Origin: Novosphingobium terrae
Lineage (GTDB): Bacteria > Pseudomonadota > Alphaproteobacteria > Sphingomonadales > Sphingomonadaceae
Length of the DNA: 64,000 bases
Direction of reading: 5' to 3'
Assembly: GCF_017163935.1 (NCBI RefSeq)
Contig: NZ_JABVZR010000001.1
Coordinates: 248,001 to 312,000 of the forward strand
Position numbers and translations under genes: made by a program. Positions 17,476-25,475 of the stretch are shown piece after piece; positions within the stretch are counted from its first letter, which is position 1; every line of letters starts with the position of its first letter. Under the pieces are notes generated by a model, which was not told the DNA's origin, ran no database searches, and saw only the letters and a list, made by a program, of their open reading frames with translations.

Positions 17476-18798
17476 TTAGAGATCCCGCACGCGCGGGCCG
17501 GGCGTGGTGCCCAGCATCAGTTCGGTCAGCGCCCAGACGGCGGCATCGGCCCGGTCGGGCGAGCGGCCCGGCCCCTGGTAAGAGCCCCCGGTGATGAGCC
17601 CGCAAAGCTCATCCTCCAGCGCCGCGAATTGGCCGCAATGGCGCACCCGGCCTGCCTCATAGAGCGCGGCGACCGGTTCGGCCCGTGCCGCCTTGCCGCG
17701 CGTGGCATGGACCAGCCGCAGAGGCAGGGCGATGCTGGCGGCGCGCAGCACGCTTTCCACCATGGCGCCGCCCTGATTGGCCTCGGCCACCACGCGATCG
17801 GCGTTCCATAGGGCAGCGGTGTCCGCCACGGCGCGGGCCCAGCGCTCGGGGCTGGGGCGGGGCACGCTGGCATCGGCCAGCACGCGGGCGATGCCGTCCT
17901 GACCCAGCGCCACCACCACGATGCCGCAAGCGTCGCCCTCCGCCGAGGCGGGGGGATCGACACCCACCACCATCCGCGCGGGCGGAGAGGCGGGGACGGC
18001 TTCGCGGCAGCTTTCGATCAGGGCGCGGGTCCAGAGGGCTCCGGCGTGGTCGAGCAGCATTTCGCCATCGAGTTCCTGCCGGGCCAGCAGGGCCGAGCCG
18101 AGGCTGGCGCGGGTTTCGCGGATAAAGCGTTCGGGCAGGTTGGCGCGGTTGTCTTTCGTGCGGCCCCGCGTGATGATGGCATCTTCATCCTTCAGCAGGC
18201 GGGTGAGCAAAGGGACCGCGCGCGGCGTGGTGGTGGCCATGGCCTGAGGGCGCTCGCCAAGGCGCAGGCCCATCAGCATATTGTCCCATGCCAGCTCGGC
18301 GCGGGAGGCCGAATTATCCCATTTGGCGATCTCGTCGCACCAGGCGTGGCTGTGCTGGGGGCCGCGCAGGCTGTCGGGCTCGGCGGCGGAATAGAGCGTG
18401 GCGACCGCGCCGTTCGGCCAGACCAGCCGGCGCAGCGAGGGTTCGAAACGCGGGCGGCGGCGCGGGGGCGAGCAGGCAAGGATGCCGCTCTCGCCCTCGA
18501 CCATCACGCTGCGCGCCTCGCCCAGAGAGGCGGCGACCAGCGCGATGCGGGCCATGGAATCGGCCTGCGCCACCATGCGCACCCATTCCGAGCCCATCCG
18601 CGTCTTGCCGAAGCCGCGCCCGGCCATCACCAGCCACAGCCGCCAGTCGCCCTTGGGAGGCAGCTGGTTCTTGCGCGCCCAGAGCGGCCAGTCATAGGCC
18701 ATGGCGCCCAGTTCCTCAGGGGACAGGCGGGAGAGCTGTTGCAGCCTTTCCCTGGCGGGGAGGTTGAGGAGCCAATCAAGGCGGCGATCAGTCTCCAT
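17476..18798 (-). CDS. GTA large terminase (gp2-like)
   Basis: About 440 residues. The ATPase half has Walker A (MAGRGFGKTRMG) and Walker B (AWCDEIAKWD), and the nuclease half has the acidic VGVDPPASAEGD and SPDRADAAVWALTEL. It packages host DNA into GTA heads. The ATG at 18798 follows GGAGG at 18804-18808. It overlaps the 3' end of the small-terminase gene by eleven bases. Confidence 0.94.
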   Translation of the reverse strand: METDRRLDWLLNLPARERLQQLSRLSPEELGAMAYDWPLWARKNQLPPKGDWRLWLVMAGRGFGKTRMGSEWVRMVAQADSMARIALVAASLGEARSVMVEGESGILACSPPRRRPRFEPSLRRLVWPNGAVATLYSAAEPDSLRGPQHSHAWCDEIAKWDNSASRAELAWDNMLMGLRLGERPQAMATTTPRAVPLLTRLLKDEDAIITRGRTKDNRANLPERFIRETRASLGSALLARQELDGEMLLDHAGALWTRALIESCREAVPASPPARMVVGVDPPASAEGDACGIVVVALGQDGIARVLADASVPRPSPERWARAVADTAALWNADRVVAEANQGGAMVESVLRAASIALPLRLVHATRGKAARAEPVAALYEAGRVRHCGQFAALEDELCGLITGGSYQGPGRSPDRADAAVWALTELMLGTTPGPRVRDL

Positions 18799-19273
18799 CG
18801 GGGCCTCCCTTTTTGGCGGCCAGCACGCGCTCACGCATGCGCTCCAGCTTGGTGTTCAGGCCTTCCAGCACGGCGGCGGCATCGTCATTGTCGCGGATGG
18901 CGCGTTGGCGGGCGGCGGCCTCGCGATGAGCGGCCAGCAGGCGCAGGGCATTGGCGTTGTCGAAGCTGCGCACGGCGGTCTTGCGGGCGGGGGTGGGTTT
19001 GAGTTCTCCGTTGCGCAGGCGGTGGAGCAGCTCCATCTCCAGATTGTCATAGCCTTCGCAGAGCGCGGCCTGCCATTTGCGGGCGAAGGCGGCGTTGTTG
19101 CGCCTTGCGTCATAGGCAACCGTGGTGGTGATGCCCGCCTTGCGCGCGGCATCGGCCACATTGCAGCTTTCGGCCAGTGCCGAGAGAAAGGCCCGGCTCC
19201 AGAGGCCGAGCGAACGGGGCCGCGCGGCATTGCTGCCCGCGGGCGAAGAGCTTCGCGCCATCTTGGTTTCCAT
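18788..19273 (-). CDS. GTA small terminase-like DNA-binding protein (gp1 position)
   Basis: About 161 residues. An N-terminal helix-turn-helix (FLSALAESCNVADAARKAGI, TTTVAYDARRNNAAF) resembles terminase small subunits, and the C-terminal part is a charged helix (LNTKLERMRERVLAAKKGG) suited to bind the large subunit. It heads the operon. Start options are ATG 19273 or ATG 19261; neither has a strong ribosome site. Confidence 0.82.
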   Translation of the reverse strand: METKMARSSSPAGSNAARPRSLGLWSRAFLSALAESCNVADAARKAGITTTVAYDARRNNAAFARKWQAALCEGYDNLEMELLHRLRNGELKPTPARKTAVRSFDNANALRLLAAHREAAARQRAIRDNDDAAAVLEGLNTKLERMRERVLAAKKGGPDGD

Positions 19274-19332
19274 CAACAGGGGTGAAGCGATCCGGGAGGC
19301 CTTGGGGACTCACCTGATTGCGATGTTCTCTA

Positions 19333-19361
19333 TATGTACCAACTGGAGGTGGCGATGTCAA
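19333..19361 (-). promoter_or_regulatory. Candidate sigma-70 promoter of the GTA operon
   Basis: On the minus strand a perfect -35 TTGACA (19361-19356) is followed after 17 bases by TACATA (19338-19333) with an upstream TGG extended -10. Transcription would start near 19326, giving a leader of about 50 bases to the small terminase. It is the only recognisable promoter in front of the 14-kb operon. Confidence 0.45.
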
Positions 19362-19414
19362 TTAAAAAGAACCATATGGGTTCATTGATCGTGCTTGCCC
19401 ATTCCCGGGCCGGG

Positions 19415-19480
19415 CAGGTTTTTGTTGTCGCATCACTTTTGCGAAAAACCGGTTCCCACTTTTTCGCGTGATGCTCTAAG
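19415..19480. repeat. 66-bp palindromic dispersed repeat, copy 1
   Basis: A folded element: GCATCAC (19430-19436), bulge TTTT, GCGAAAAA (19441-19448), loop of 11, TTTTTCGC (19460-19467), GTGATGC (19468-19474), ending TCTAAG. A second copy at 55415-55481 is nearly identical and both lie just upstream of a plus-strand start codon. Similar AAAAACCGGTT-centred hairpins are common in alphaproteobacterial intergenic regions. Confidence 0.8.
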
Positions 19481-19529
19481 CAGCGGGCCGGCTGGCGATC
19501 CCGCCGCGCCACTATGCCAAGGATTCCCG

Positions 19530-20180
19530 ATGCTGCGCCGACTTTACGCCTGGACCATGGCCAAGGCCGCCGACCGCCGCGCCGAATGGTGGCTGGCGCT
19601 CTTCGCCTTTGTGGAGGCCAGCTTCTTCCCTGTGCCGCCCCATGCCGTGCTGGGGGTGATGTGCCTCTCGCAGCCCAAGAAGGCGGTGCGTTTCGCGATC
19701 ATCACCACGCTGGCCTCGGTGGCGGGCGGCTTGCTGGGCTACACCATCGGCCATTTCCTGTTTGCCAGCATCGGTGAGCAGCTGCTTTCTGCGCTGCATC
19801 TGACGAACAGTTTCCCCTATGCCGCCTGCAAGCTGCGCGGCGACACCGGCTTCCTCGCGATCATCCTGAAGGGCGCCACGCCGATCCCCTTCAAGCTGAT
19901 CACCATCACCGCCGGTTTTGTGGGCATGCCGATCGGCAAGTTTGTGCTGGCCAGCCTGATCTCGCGCTCGATCAGCTTTCTGATCGTGGGCATCCTGTTC
20001 CGCCTGTTCGGCGCGCCGATCAAGGCATGGATCGACAAGTATCTCGGCCTTGCCGTGGCCGGTTTCCTGCTGCTGGTGGTGGGCGGTTTCGTCGCTGCCG
20101 CGATGCTGAGCAGCCATAAGAGCACGGCGGCGGACCCTTGCTCCAACGCCACGATGAGCAGCATTACCCAAACGGCCTGA
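19530..20180 (+). CDS. YqaA/DedA-like membrane protein (VTT domain)
   Basis: A 216-residue integral membrane protein with the VTT/SNARE-associated pattern: EASFFPVPPHAVLGVM re-entrant motif, several hydrophobic helices, KGATPIPFKLITITAGFVGM (second re-entrant motif) and a C-terminal helix. The family is linked to lipid-carrier translocation in the inner membrane. The ATG at 19530 follows AAGGA at 19519-19523; the longer upstream frame includes the 66-bp repeat and is not favoured. It is convergent with the SPT gene, separated by a bidirectional terminator. Confidence 0.85.
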   Translation: MLRRLYAWTMAKAADRRAEWWLALFAFVEASFFPVPPHAVLGVMCLSQPKKAVRFAIITTLASVAGGLLGYTIGHFLFASIGEQLLSALHLTNSFPYAACKLRGDTGFLAIILKGATPIPFKLITITAGFVGMPIGKFVLASLISRSISFLIVGILFRLFGAPIKAWIDKYLGLAVAGFLLLVVGGFVAAAMLSSHKSTAADPCSNATMSSITQTA

Positions 20181-20198
20181 ACCGGCACACCGCAACGA

Positions 20199-20236
20199 AA
20201 AAGGCCCGGCATTCCAGATGGAGCGCCGGGCCTTTT
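20199..20236. terminator. Bidirectional terminator between YqaA and SPT genes
   Basis: A 12-bp perfect stem (20199-20210 with 20225-20236) with a 14-base loop, A4 on one flank and T4 on the other, between convergent genes. Confidence 0.88.
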
Positions 20237-20255
20237 GCTGTTCAAGGCTGAAACC

Positions 20256-21455
20256 TTAGAGAATACCGGCCTTCTGGCCTGCACGCTGGAACATGCCGAT
20301 GATGGTCTGCACCTGCTCGGCGCTGTGCAGCGCGCAAAGCGAGCAGCGCAGCAGCGTCATCCCCGCAGGCGTTGCCGGGGGACGGGCCAGATTCACATAA
20401 AGGCCTTCATGCAGCAGGGCTTCCCACATCGCGGCGCCACGCTCCAGATCGGGCATGATGACGCTGATGATGGCGCTCTGCGGTTCGTCGGTGCCCAGCT
20501 GGAAACCGGCATCGCGCAGGCCCTTGTGCAGGGTGCGGCTGTTCTCCCAGAGATGCGCGCGCTTGTCGGCGGCATGCATCAGCTTGCGCACCGAGGTCGC
20601 CGCCGTGGCGACAACGCTGGGCGGCAGCGAGGCGGTGAACACATAAGGACGGCACACCAGACGCATGATCTCGAACTTGGGATGGTTCGAGACGCAGAAG
20701 CCGCCCACCGTGCCGACCGACTTGCTGAACGTGCCGATGATGAAATCGACATCGTCGAGGCAGCCCTGCTCCTCGGCCACGCCGCGCCCGTTGGGGCCGA
20801 TAAAGCCCATCGAGTGGGCCTCATCCACCAGCACCATCGCGCCATACTTCTTGGCGACGGCGATCATTTCCTTCAGCGGAGCGATATCGCCCAGCATCGA
20901 ATAGACGCCTTCGAGGACGACCAGCTTGCCCGCGCCCTCGGGGATGCGGCGCAGGCGCTTTTCCATCGCCTCGATGTCATTGTGCTTGAAGGGCACCACC
21001 TCGGCATCGCCCATCTTGCAGCCGTCCCAGATCGAGGCGTGGCTGTCGATGTCCAGCACGATGTAGTCGCCCTTGCCGGCGATGGTGCTGATGATGCCCA
21101 GATTGGCCTGATAGCCGGTGGAGAACACCATGGCATGGTCCATGCCATAGAACTCTTTCAGCGCATCCTCGACATCGCGGTGCGGGGAGTAGGTGCCGTT
21201 CAGCACGCGGCTGCCGGTGGTGCCGCTGCCGTAGAGGTCGAAGGCCTGCTTGCCCGCCGCGATGACATCCGCGTCGAAGGTCATGCCCATGTAATTGTAG
21301 GTGCCGAGCAGGATCGTCTCGCGCCCGTTGCACACCGCCACGGTGGGGGAGATCACCTTCTCCATCACCAGACCGAAAGGATCGGTCACGCCGGTGGAGA
21401 GCAGGTCGGTCCGCATCTGGATCAGCGGGTCGAATTTGGAGAACAGGTCGGTCAT
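20256..21455 (-). CDS. spt: Serine palmitoyltransferase
   Basis: PLP enzyme of the alpha-oxoamine synthase family that condenses serine with an acyl thioester to give 3-ketodihydrosphingosine, the first step of sphingolipid synthesis. About 399 residues, like the soluble Sphingomonas enzyme. Visible: GTYNYMGMTFD, GSGTTGSRVLNGTYSPH, the stacking histidine in DIDSHASIWDG, DEAHSMGFIGPNGRG, and the PLP lysine in IIGTFSKSVGTVGGF. The ATG at 21455 is preferred over an upstream TTG. It follows the acyl carrier protein gene by five bases. A ceramide synthase gene is not in the window. Confidence 0.93.
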   Translation of the reverse strand: MTDLFSKFDPLIQMRTDLLSTGVTDPFGLVMEKVISPTVAVCNGRETILLGTYNYMGMTFDADVIAAGKQAFDLYGSGTTGSRVLNGTYSPHRDVEDALKEFYGMDHAMVFSTGYQANLGIISTIAGKGDYIVLDIDSHASIWDGCKMGDAEVVPFKHNDIEAMEKRLRRIPEGAGKLVVLEGVYSMLGDIAPLKEMIAVAKKYGAMVLVDEAHSMGFIGPNGRGVAEEQGCLDDVDFIIGTFSKSVGTVGGFCVSNHPKFEIMRLVCRPYVFTASLPPSVVATAATSVRKLMHAADKRAHLWENSRTLHKGLRDAGFQLGTDEPQSAIISVIMPDLERGAAMWEALLHEGLYVNLARPPATPAGMTLLRCSLCALHSAEQVQTIIGMFQRAGQKAGIL

Positions 21456-21460
21456 GGCGC

Positions 21461-21700
21461 TCAACCCTGCAACTTGACCACGGCGTCCACCAGCTGGCCG
21501 TAGGTTTCGATTTCGGCCTGCTGGTTCATGGAGATGATGATGTCGAACTCATCCTCGATGGCGGCGACGAAATCCATCACCGTCAGGCTGTCGAATTCGA
21601 GGTCGCCCGCGAAGGTGGTGGCGTCGGTAACTTCGACCTCCTTCTTGTTGAAGGGGGCGATCAGCGCGGCGATCTTCTCGGCGGTGGCGGCGCGGTCCAT
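21461..21700 (-). CDS. Acyl carrier protein of sphingolipid synthesis
   Basis: A 79-residue acyl carrier protein with the phosphopantetheine serine in LEFDSLTVMDF. It lies directly upstream of serine palmitoyltransferase, as in Sphingomonas and Caulobacter sphingolipid loci, where the dedicated ACP delivers the acyl chain. The start ATG follows GGAG about eight bases upstream. The longer in-frame reading to 21883 overlaps divK and is not used. Confidence 0.9.
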   Translation of the reverse strand: MDRAATAEKIAALIAPFNKKEVEVTDATTFAGDLEFDSLTVMDFVAAIEDEFDIIISMNQQAEIETYGQLVDAVVKLQG

Positions 21701-21785
21701 GGGTAGGGCTCCGGTATGGGAAGGGAATTTCAGCATTGCCCTAGGGGGCAAGAATGCGGCACAATTGGGGCGTTGAAGGCGAAAG

Positions 21786-22151
21786 CTATTCCACCAGCGC
21801 CCTGACGGCGGCCATGAAAGGGCCGATGGAAACGGGTTTGGCCAGATAGCCCTCGGCGCCGGCGTCGCGGATGCGGTCTTCATCGCCCTTGCCGGCGTAA
21901 GCGGTGACGGCCAGCACGGGAATCGCCCGCAGCATGGGATCGCGCTTGGCCGCCTCGATCAGGTCCAGGCCCGAGACATTGGGCATCTGGATGTCCATGA
22001 TGATCAAATTGGGCACGAAATCACGCGCGCGGTCCAGCGCCTCCAGCCCGTCGGCCACCGGCTCCACGCCATAGCCCTGCGAGCGCAGCACGTCGCAGAA
22101 CAGCTTGCGGTTGAGATCGTTGTCCTCGACAACCAGAATGCGCTTTGCCAT
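21786..22151 (-). CDS. divK: Single-domain response regulator DivK
   Basis: A 121-residue stand-alone receiver domain: acidic pair in VVEDNDLNRK, phosphoacceptor aspartate in LIIMDIQMPNVSGLDL, threonine in VLAVTAYAGKGDEDR, and the lysine in YLAKPVSI. The sequence matches alphaproteobacterial DivK, which in Caulobacter tunes the CckA-ChpT-CtrA phosphorelay. ctrA itself is 6 kb away. Transcribed divergently from the DUF3572 gene. A pleD gene, often next to divK, is not found here. Confidence 0.9.
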   Translation of the reverse strand: MAKRILVVEDNDLNRKLFCDVLRSQGYGVEPVADGLEALDRARDFVPNLIIMDIQMPNVSGLDLIEAAKRDPMLRAIPVLAVTAYAGKGDEDRIRDAGAEGYLAKPVSIGPFMAAVRALVE

Positions 22152-22205
22152 GGGTTCTCTCAGCTGGGGCGGACCCCCTCCTAGGCATTCGGAAAGGCCC
22201 TGACA

Positions 22206-22523
22206 ATTCTTCGTGATCGCTCTCCACAGCCCGCCGATCCTGAGGCGCTGGCCCTTTCCGCTCTGGGCTGGGTGCTGGGTGACGAGGATCGCGCCGAAAG
22301 GCTGATCGCGCTGACCGGCATCACCCCCGACGAGTTGCGCGAACGGCTGGGGGCCGGGGAGGCCTCGCGCCACGAAGTGCTGACCGCAATGATGGATTTT
22401 CTGATGGCTTACGAACCCGATCTGCTGGCCTGCGCCGAGGCTCTGGATGTGTCGCCCGAGGTGCTGGCCGATGCCCATGCGAAGCTGAATCACGCGGCCA
22501 ATGCCGCCGATTGGGGAGCCTGA
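22206..22523 (+). CDS. DUF3572 family protein with a probable non-AUG start
   Basis: A small helical protein of DUF3572 (DPEALALSALGWVLGDEDRAERL, TGITPDELRERLG, FLMAYEPDLLACAEALDV). The conserved N-terminal part lies upstream of the first usual start (GTG 22272). Reading back in frame, the stop TAG at 22182 is followed only by CTG at 22200 and ATT at 22206 as start-like codons, with GGAAAG at 22191-22196. ATT 22206 fits that ribosome site best (nine-base gap), giving about 105 residues. The GTG start would give 83. Divergent from divK, a linkage seen in other Alphaproteobacteria. Confidence 0.65.
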   Translation: MLRDRSPQPADPEALALSALGWVLGDEDRAERLIALTGITPDELRERLGAGEASRHEVLTAMMDFLMAYEPDLLACAEALDVSPEVLADAHAKLNHAANAADWGA

Positions 22524-22526
22524 GCC

Positions 22527-23156
22527 ATGGCCAGCCGCCCCCTGATCATCACAGATTGCGATGAAGTGATCCTGCACATGGTCTCGCCCTTCCGCACATG
22601 GTTGGCAGAGCAGCATGGCGTGGCCTTCACCATGAACGGCAATGATTTCTCCAAATCGATGAGCCGCAATGGCGAGCAGCTTGGCCAGGCCGAAATGTGG
22701 CAGCTGCTGGGCGCCTTCTTCGACACCGAGATGGCGCGCCAGAACCCCATCGCGGGTGCCATCGAATCGCTGACCGCGCTGGGCGAGCATGCCGATGTGG
22801 TCTGCCTCACCAACCTTGAGCATCACCGCAACGAAGCCCGCACGCTGCAGCTGGCCGAACATGGCCTGCCGCTGAAGGTCTTCACCAATCAGGGCCCCAA
22901 AGGCCCGGCGATCCGCGCCATCCTCGATGAATACGCCCCCAGCCGCGCGGTGTTCATCGACGATATTGCCCAGCATCACGGCTCGGCCTTCGAACTCACG
23001 CCGGAAATCAGCCGCCTGCATCTTTGCGGCGAGCCCGAGATGGCCCCCCATATCACCTGCGCCTTTCAGGCAGGCCATGCCCATGCCCGGATCGACGACT
23101 GGGCGGGCGCTCTGCCCTGGCTGAAAGCGCAACTCCACGGAGAAGACCATGACTGA
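22527..23156 (+). CDS. HAD superfamily hydrolase
   Basis: A 209-residue haloacid-dehalogenase-fold protein. Motif I is ITDCDEVIL (nucleophile and acid aspartates), motif II VVCLTNLEH, motif III lysine in QGPKGPA, and motif IV VFIDDIAQH. Substrate unknown. It starts three bases after the DUF3572 stop and overlaps the RidA gene by eight bases, so these form an operon. Confidence 0.85.
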   Translation: MASRPLIITDCDEVILHMVSPFRTWLAEQHGVAFTMNGNDFSKSMSRNGEQLGQAEMWQLLGAFFDTEMARQNPIAGAIESLTALGEHADVVCLTNLEHHRNEARTLQLAEHGLPLKVFTNQGPKGPAIRAILDEYAPSRAVFIDDIAQHHGSAFELTPEISRLHLCGEPEMAPHITCAFQAGHAHARIDDWAGALPWLKAQLHGEDHD

Positions 23157-23613
23157 CATCATCGAAGCGAAACTGGCCGAACTGGGCCTGACCCTGCCTG
23201 CCGCTGCAGCCCCCGTCGCCGCCTATGTGCCGGTGGTGGTCGCCGGTGGCCTCGCCCATGTCTCGGGCCAGCTGCCCTTTATCGATGGCGCGCTGGTCAA
23301 GGGCCGTCTGGGCGAAGACGTCAGCGTGGAAGAGGGCACCGCCGCCGCCAAGGCTTGCGGCCTGATGATTCTGGCGCAGCTGAAGGCTGCTCTGGGCTCG
23401 CTCGACAAGGTGGAGCGCATCGTCAAGCTGGGCGCCTTCATCAACTCGACCGGCGATTTCACCGCCCAGCCGCAGATCGCCAATGGCGTGAGCGAGCTGA
23501 TGGTCGCGGTGTTTGGCGACAATGGCAAGCACGCCCGCAGCGCTGTGGGCGTGCCGGTGCTGCCGCTGGGCGCAGCGGTGGAAGTGGACGCCATCGTGGC
23601 CGTCCGCGCCTGA
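23149..23613 (+). CDS. RidA family enamine/imine deaminase
   Basis: A 154-residue YjgF/RidA protein of the longer, beta-helix-free subfamily with conserved GLAHVSGQLPFIDG, GLMILAQLKAALGSL and GKHARSAVGVPVLPLGAAVEVDAI (pieces given). These trimers hydrolyse reactive enamines formed by PLP enzymes. Overlaps the HAD gene end by eight bases. Confidence 0.88.
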   Translation: MTDIIEAKLAELGLTLPAAAAPVAAYVPVVVAGGLAHVSGQLPFIDGALVKGRLGEDVSVEEGTAAAKACGLMILAQLKAALGSLDKVERIVKLGAFINSTGDFTAQPQIANGVSELMVAVFGDNGKHARSAVGVPVLPLGAAVEVDAIVAVRA

Positions 23614-23620
23614 CCTTGTA

Positions 23621-24859
23621 ATGGGCGCGCTGCCCCGATGGGTGGCGCGCCTGTTTCGCTTGTGCGATAAGGGGTTCGTGACAAAGACGCCCCCCGATCA
23701 ACTGTCCGCCCGCATCGCCACCGGAATCGCGGATCTGCCCGCCGACCAGTGGGACGCTTTGAGCGATGGCGGCAACCCCTTCACCTCCCACGCCTTTCTC
23801 GCCGCCATGGAAGACTCCGGCAGCGTTGATCATCTGGGCGAGGGCGGCTCGACCGGCTGGCAAGCCGCGCCGATCCTGATCGAGGACGATGAGGGGCGCC
23901 TGACGGGCGCTCTGCCCGCCTACATCAAATCCCACAGCCAGGGCGAATATGTCTTCGATCATAGCTGGGCCGATGCCTGGCAACGCGCCGGGGGCGATTA
24001 CTATCCCAAGCTGCAGATCGCGGTGCCCTTCACGCCCGCCACCGGCCCGCGCATCCTGACGCGCGATCCGGGGCTGGCTTTGCCTCTGCTGCGCGCGGCG
24101 GAAACCTTGTGCAAACAGGCCGATCTCTCCAGCGCTCACGCCACCTTTATCGAGCCCGAACAGGTGCCGATCTTCGAGGAGGCAGGCTGGCTGATCCGCC
24201 ACGATCTGCAATTCCATTGGGAGAATCGTGGCTACAGCGACTTCACCGATTTCCTCGGCGCGTTGTCCTCAATGAAGCGCAAGAATTTGCGCAAGGAGCG
24301 CATCGCGGCGCAAGAAGGCGTGGAAATCCGCCAGCTGACCGGCGCGCAGATCCTTCCCGAACACTGGGATGCCTTCTGGCACTTCTATCAGGACACCGGC
24401 AGCCGCAAATGGGGCCACCCCTATCTGACACGCGAAGCCTTCACCCTGCTGGGCGAGACCATGGCGGACAAGATCCTGCTGGTGTTGGCCTTTATCGACG
24501 ATCAGCCGGTGGCGGGCGCGCTCAATTTCATCGGCAAGGATTGCCTCTACGGCCGCTATTGGGGCGCCGTGATCGACAAGCCCTTCCTGCATTTCGAGCT
24601 GTGCTATTATCAGGCCATCGATGCGGCCATCGCGTTGGGCCTCTCCCGCGTCGAGGCGGGGGCTCAGGGCGGGCACAAGCTGGCGCGCGGCTATGAGCCG
24701 GTGCGGACCAGTTCGGCGCATTACATTCCTCACCCCGGCTTTCGCGCGGCGGTGGAAGGCTTTTTGCGGGCCGAACGCGAAGGTGTCGCGGCGGACCAGC
24801 TGGTTCTGGATGAAAGAACGCCCTATCGGCGTGAAGAGGGCAAGAACGACAATCCTTAA
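23621..24859 (+). CDS. FemAB-like N-acyltransferase (COG3146, peptidogalycan family)
   Basis: About 412 residues of the GNAT/FemAB-like family PF04339: NPFTSHAFLAAMEDSGS near the N-terminus, YVFDHSWADAWQRAGGDYYPKLQ, SSMKRKNLRKERIA, and YYQAIDAAIALGLSRVEAGAQGGHKLARGYEP near the C-terminus (short pieces: FDHSWADAWQRAGG, EAGAQGGHKLARGY). The substrate is not established. Start ATG 23621 has a weak ribosome site; a GTG at 23679 behind AAGGGG is an alternative. Follows ridA by seven bases. Confidence 0.82.
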   Translation: MGALPRWVARLFRLCDKGFVTKTPPDQLSARIATGIADLPADQWDALSDGGNPFTSHAFLAAMEDSGSVDHLGEGGSTGWQAAPILIEDDEGRLTGALPAYIKSHSQGEYVFDHSWADAWQRAGGDYYPKLQIAVPFTPATGPRILTRDPGLALPLLRAAETLCKQADLSSAHATFIEPEQVPIFEEAGWLIRHDLQFHWENRGYSDFTDFLGALSSMKRKNLRKERIAAQEGVEIRQLTGAQILPEHWDAFWHFYQDTGSRKWGHPYLTREAFTLLGETMADKILLVLAFIDDQPVAGALNFIGKDCLYGRYWGAVIDKPFLHFELCYYQAIDAAIALGLSRVEAGAQGGHKLARGYEPVRTSSAHYIPHPGFRAAVEGFLRAEREGVAADQLVLDERTPYRREEGKNDNP

Positions 24860-24919
24860 CGTGGCGGGGCCTTCACTGGCGACCCTGTTCCTCCGCCATG
24901 CTCGGAAATGTCTGCGTTC

Positions 24920-25252
24920 TTACGCGGCGCGGCGGGCGTTGTCGGCCAGCCAGGCGCGGGCGCGGCGCTGGGCTTCAGCGATATCGCGCGCGCTCATTTC
25001 ATCGGCGATATCGGCGCGGCACTGCTGGGCCGCTTCATGTCCGCGCGAGGCGGAAAGGTTGAACCACTTGTGTGCTTCGATCAGATCGCAGCCCACCCCA
25101 TGGCTGCCGGTCGAATAGGCCACGCCCAGATCGAACAGCGCATTCACATCCCCCTGTGAAGCCGCCGCGATGCAGGTGGCGATCACGATATCGCCGTCCG
25201 CCGTATGCGTGGTTGCCGTCTGATCAGACCCCTTAATCCAATATGCACTCAT
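24920..25252 (-). CDS. Sel1-repeat protein, small
   Basis: A 110-residue helical protein with one clear Sel1 repeat (GDVNALFDLGVAYSTG, LIEAHKWFNLSASRGHEAAQ). No signal peptide is evident. Such small Sel1 proteins mediate protein contacts. It converges with the acyltransferase gene and has its own upstream region shared with dksA. Confidence 0.78.
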   Translation of the reverse strand: MSAYWIKGSDQTATTHTADGDIVIATCIAAASQGDVNALFDLGVAYSTGSHGVGCDLIEAHKWFNLSASRGHEAAQQCRADIADEMSARDIAEAQRRARAWLADNARRAA

Positions 25253-25403
25253 GATCGTTAACCCCCGTTTTGAACCTATGACTGTGCGATCTCATGAGTG
25301 AGAGAGTCGCTGATCATGGATAACAAAAGGTTAATTCTTGGCCCGGGGCCCGCATTTCTGGGGATCATGGGGGGTAAATGCCGTAAAACCACAGCATTGC
25401 CGC

Positions 25404-25432
25404 TTGTGCGTAACTGCGCGGAACTTTATAGG
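25404..25432 (+). promoter_or_regulatory. Candidate dksA promoter
   Basis: TTGTGC (25404-25409), a 17-base spacer and TATAGG (25427-25432) lie about 45 bases before the dksA start. A reasonable sigma-70 match; untested. The rest of the 223-base gap holds no gene. Confidence 0.4.
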
Positions 25433-25475
25433 CCCGCCATCGGGATGGGCCTCGGTGTTGGTGCGGAGGATTTGA

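Larger units (their letters stand above)
5368..19273 (-). mobile_element. RcGTA-like gene transfer agent structural cluster (domesticated prophage)
   Basis: Eighteen consecutive minus-strand genes in the canonical RcGTA order: small terminase, large terminase, portal, DUF6127, protease, capsid, adaptor, a small protein, tail terminator, tail tube, two tail chaperones, tape measure, distal tail, hub, peptidase, megatron and DUF2793. Total about 13.9 kb. The tape measure is very short (192 residues), typical of GTAs rather than phages. No integrase, lysogeny repressor, replication or attachment sites flank it; both neighbours are chromosomal genes and base composition matches them. Lysis and regulatory genes are not here, as in RcGTA, where they lie elsewhere. 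Confidence 0.92.

Noticed and set aside
5368..19273. Active prophage
   Set aside because: No integrase, repressor, replication, lysis or attachment sites; short tape measure and gene order fit a gene transfer agent.
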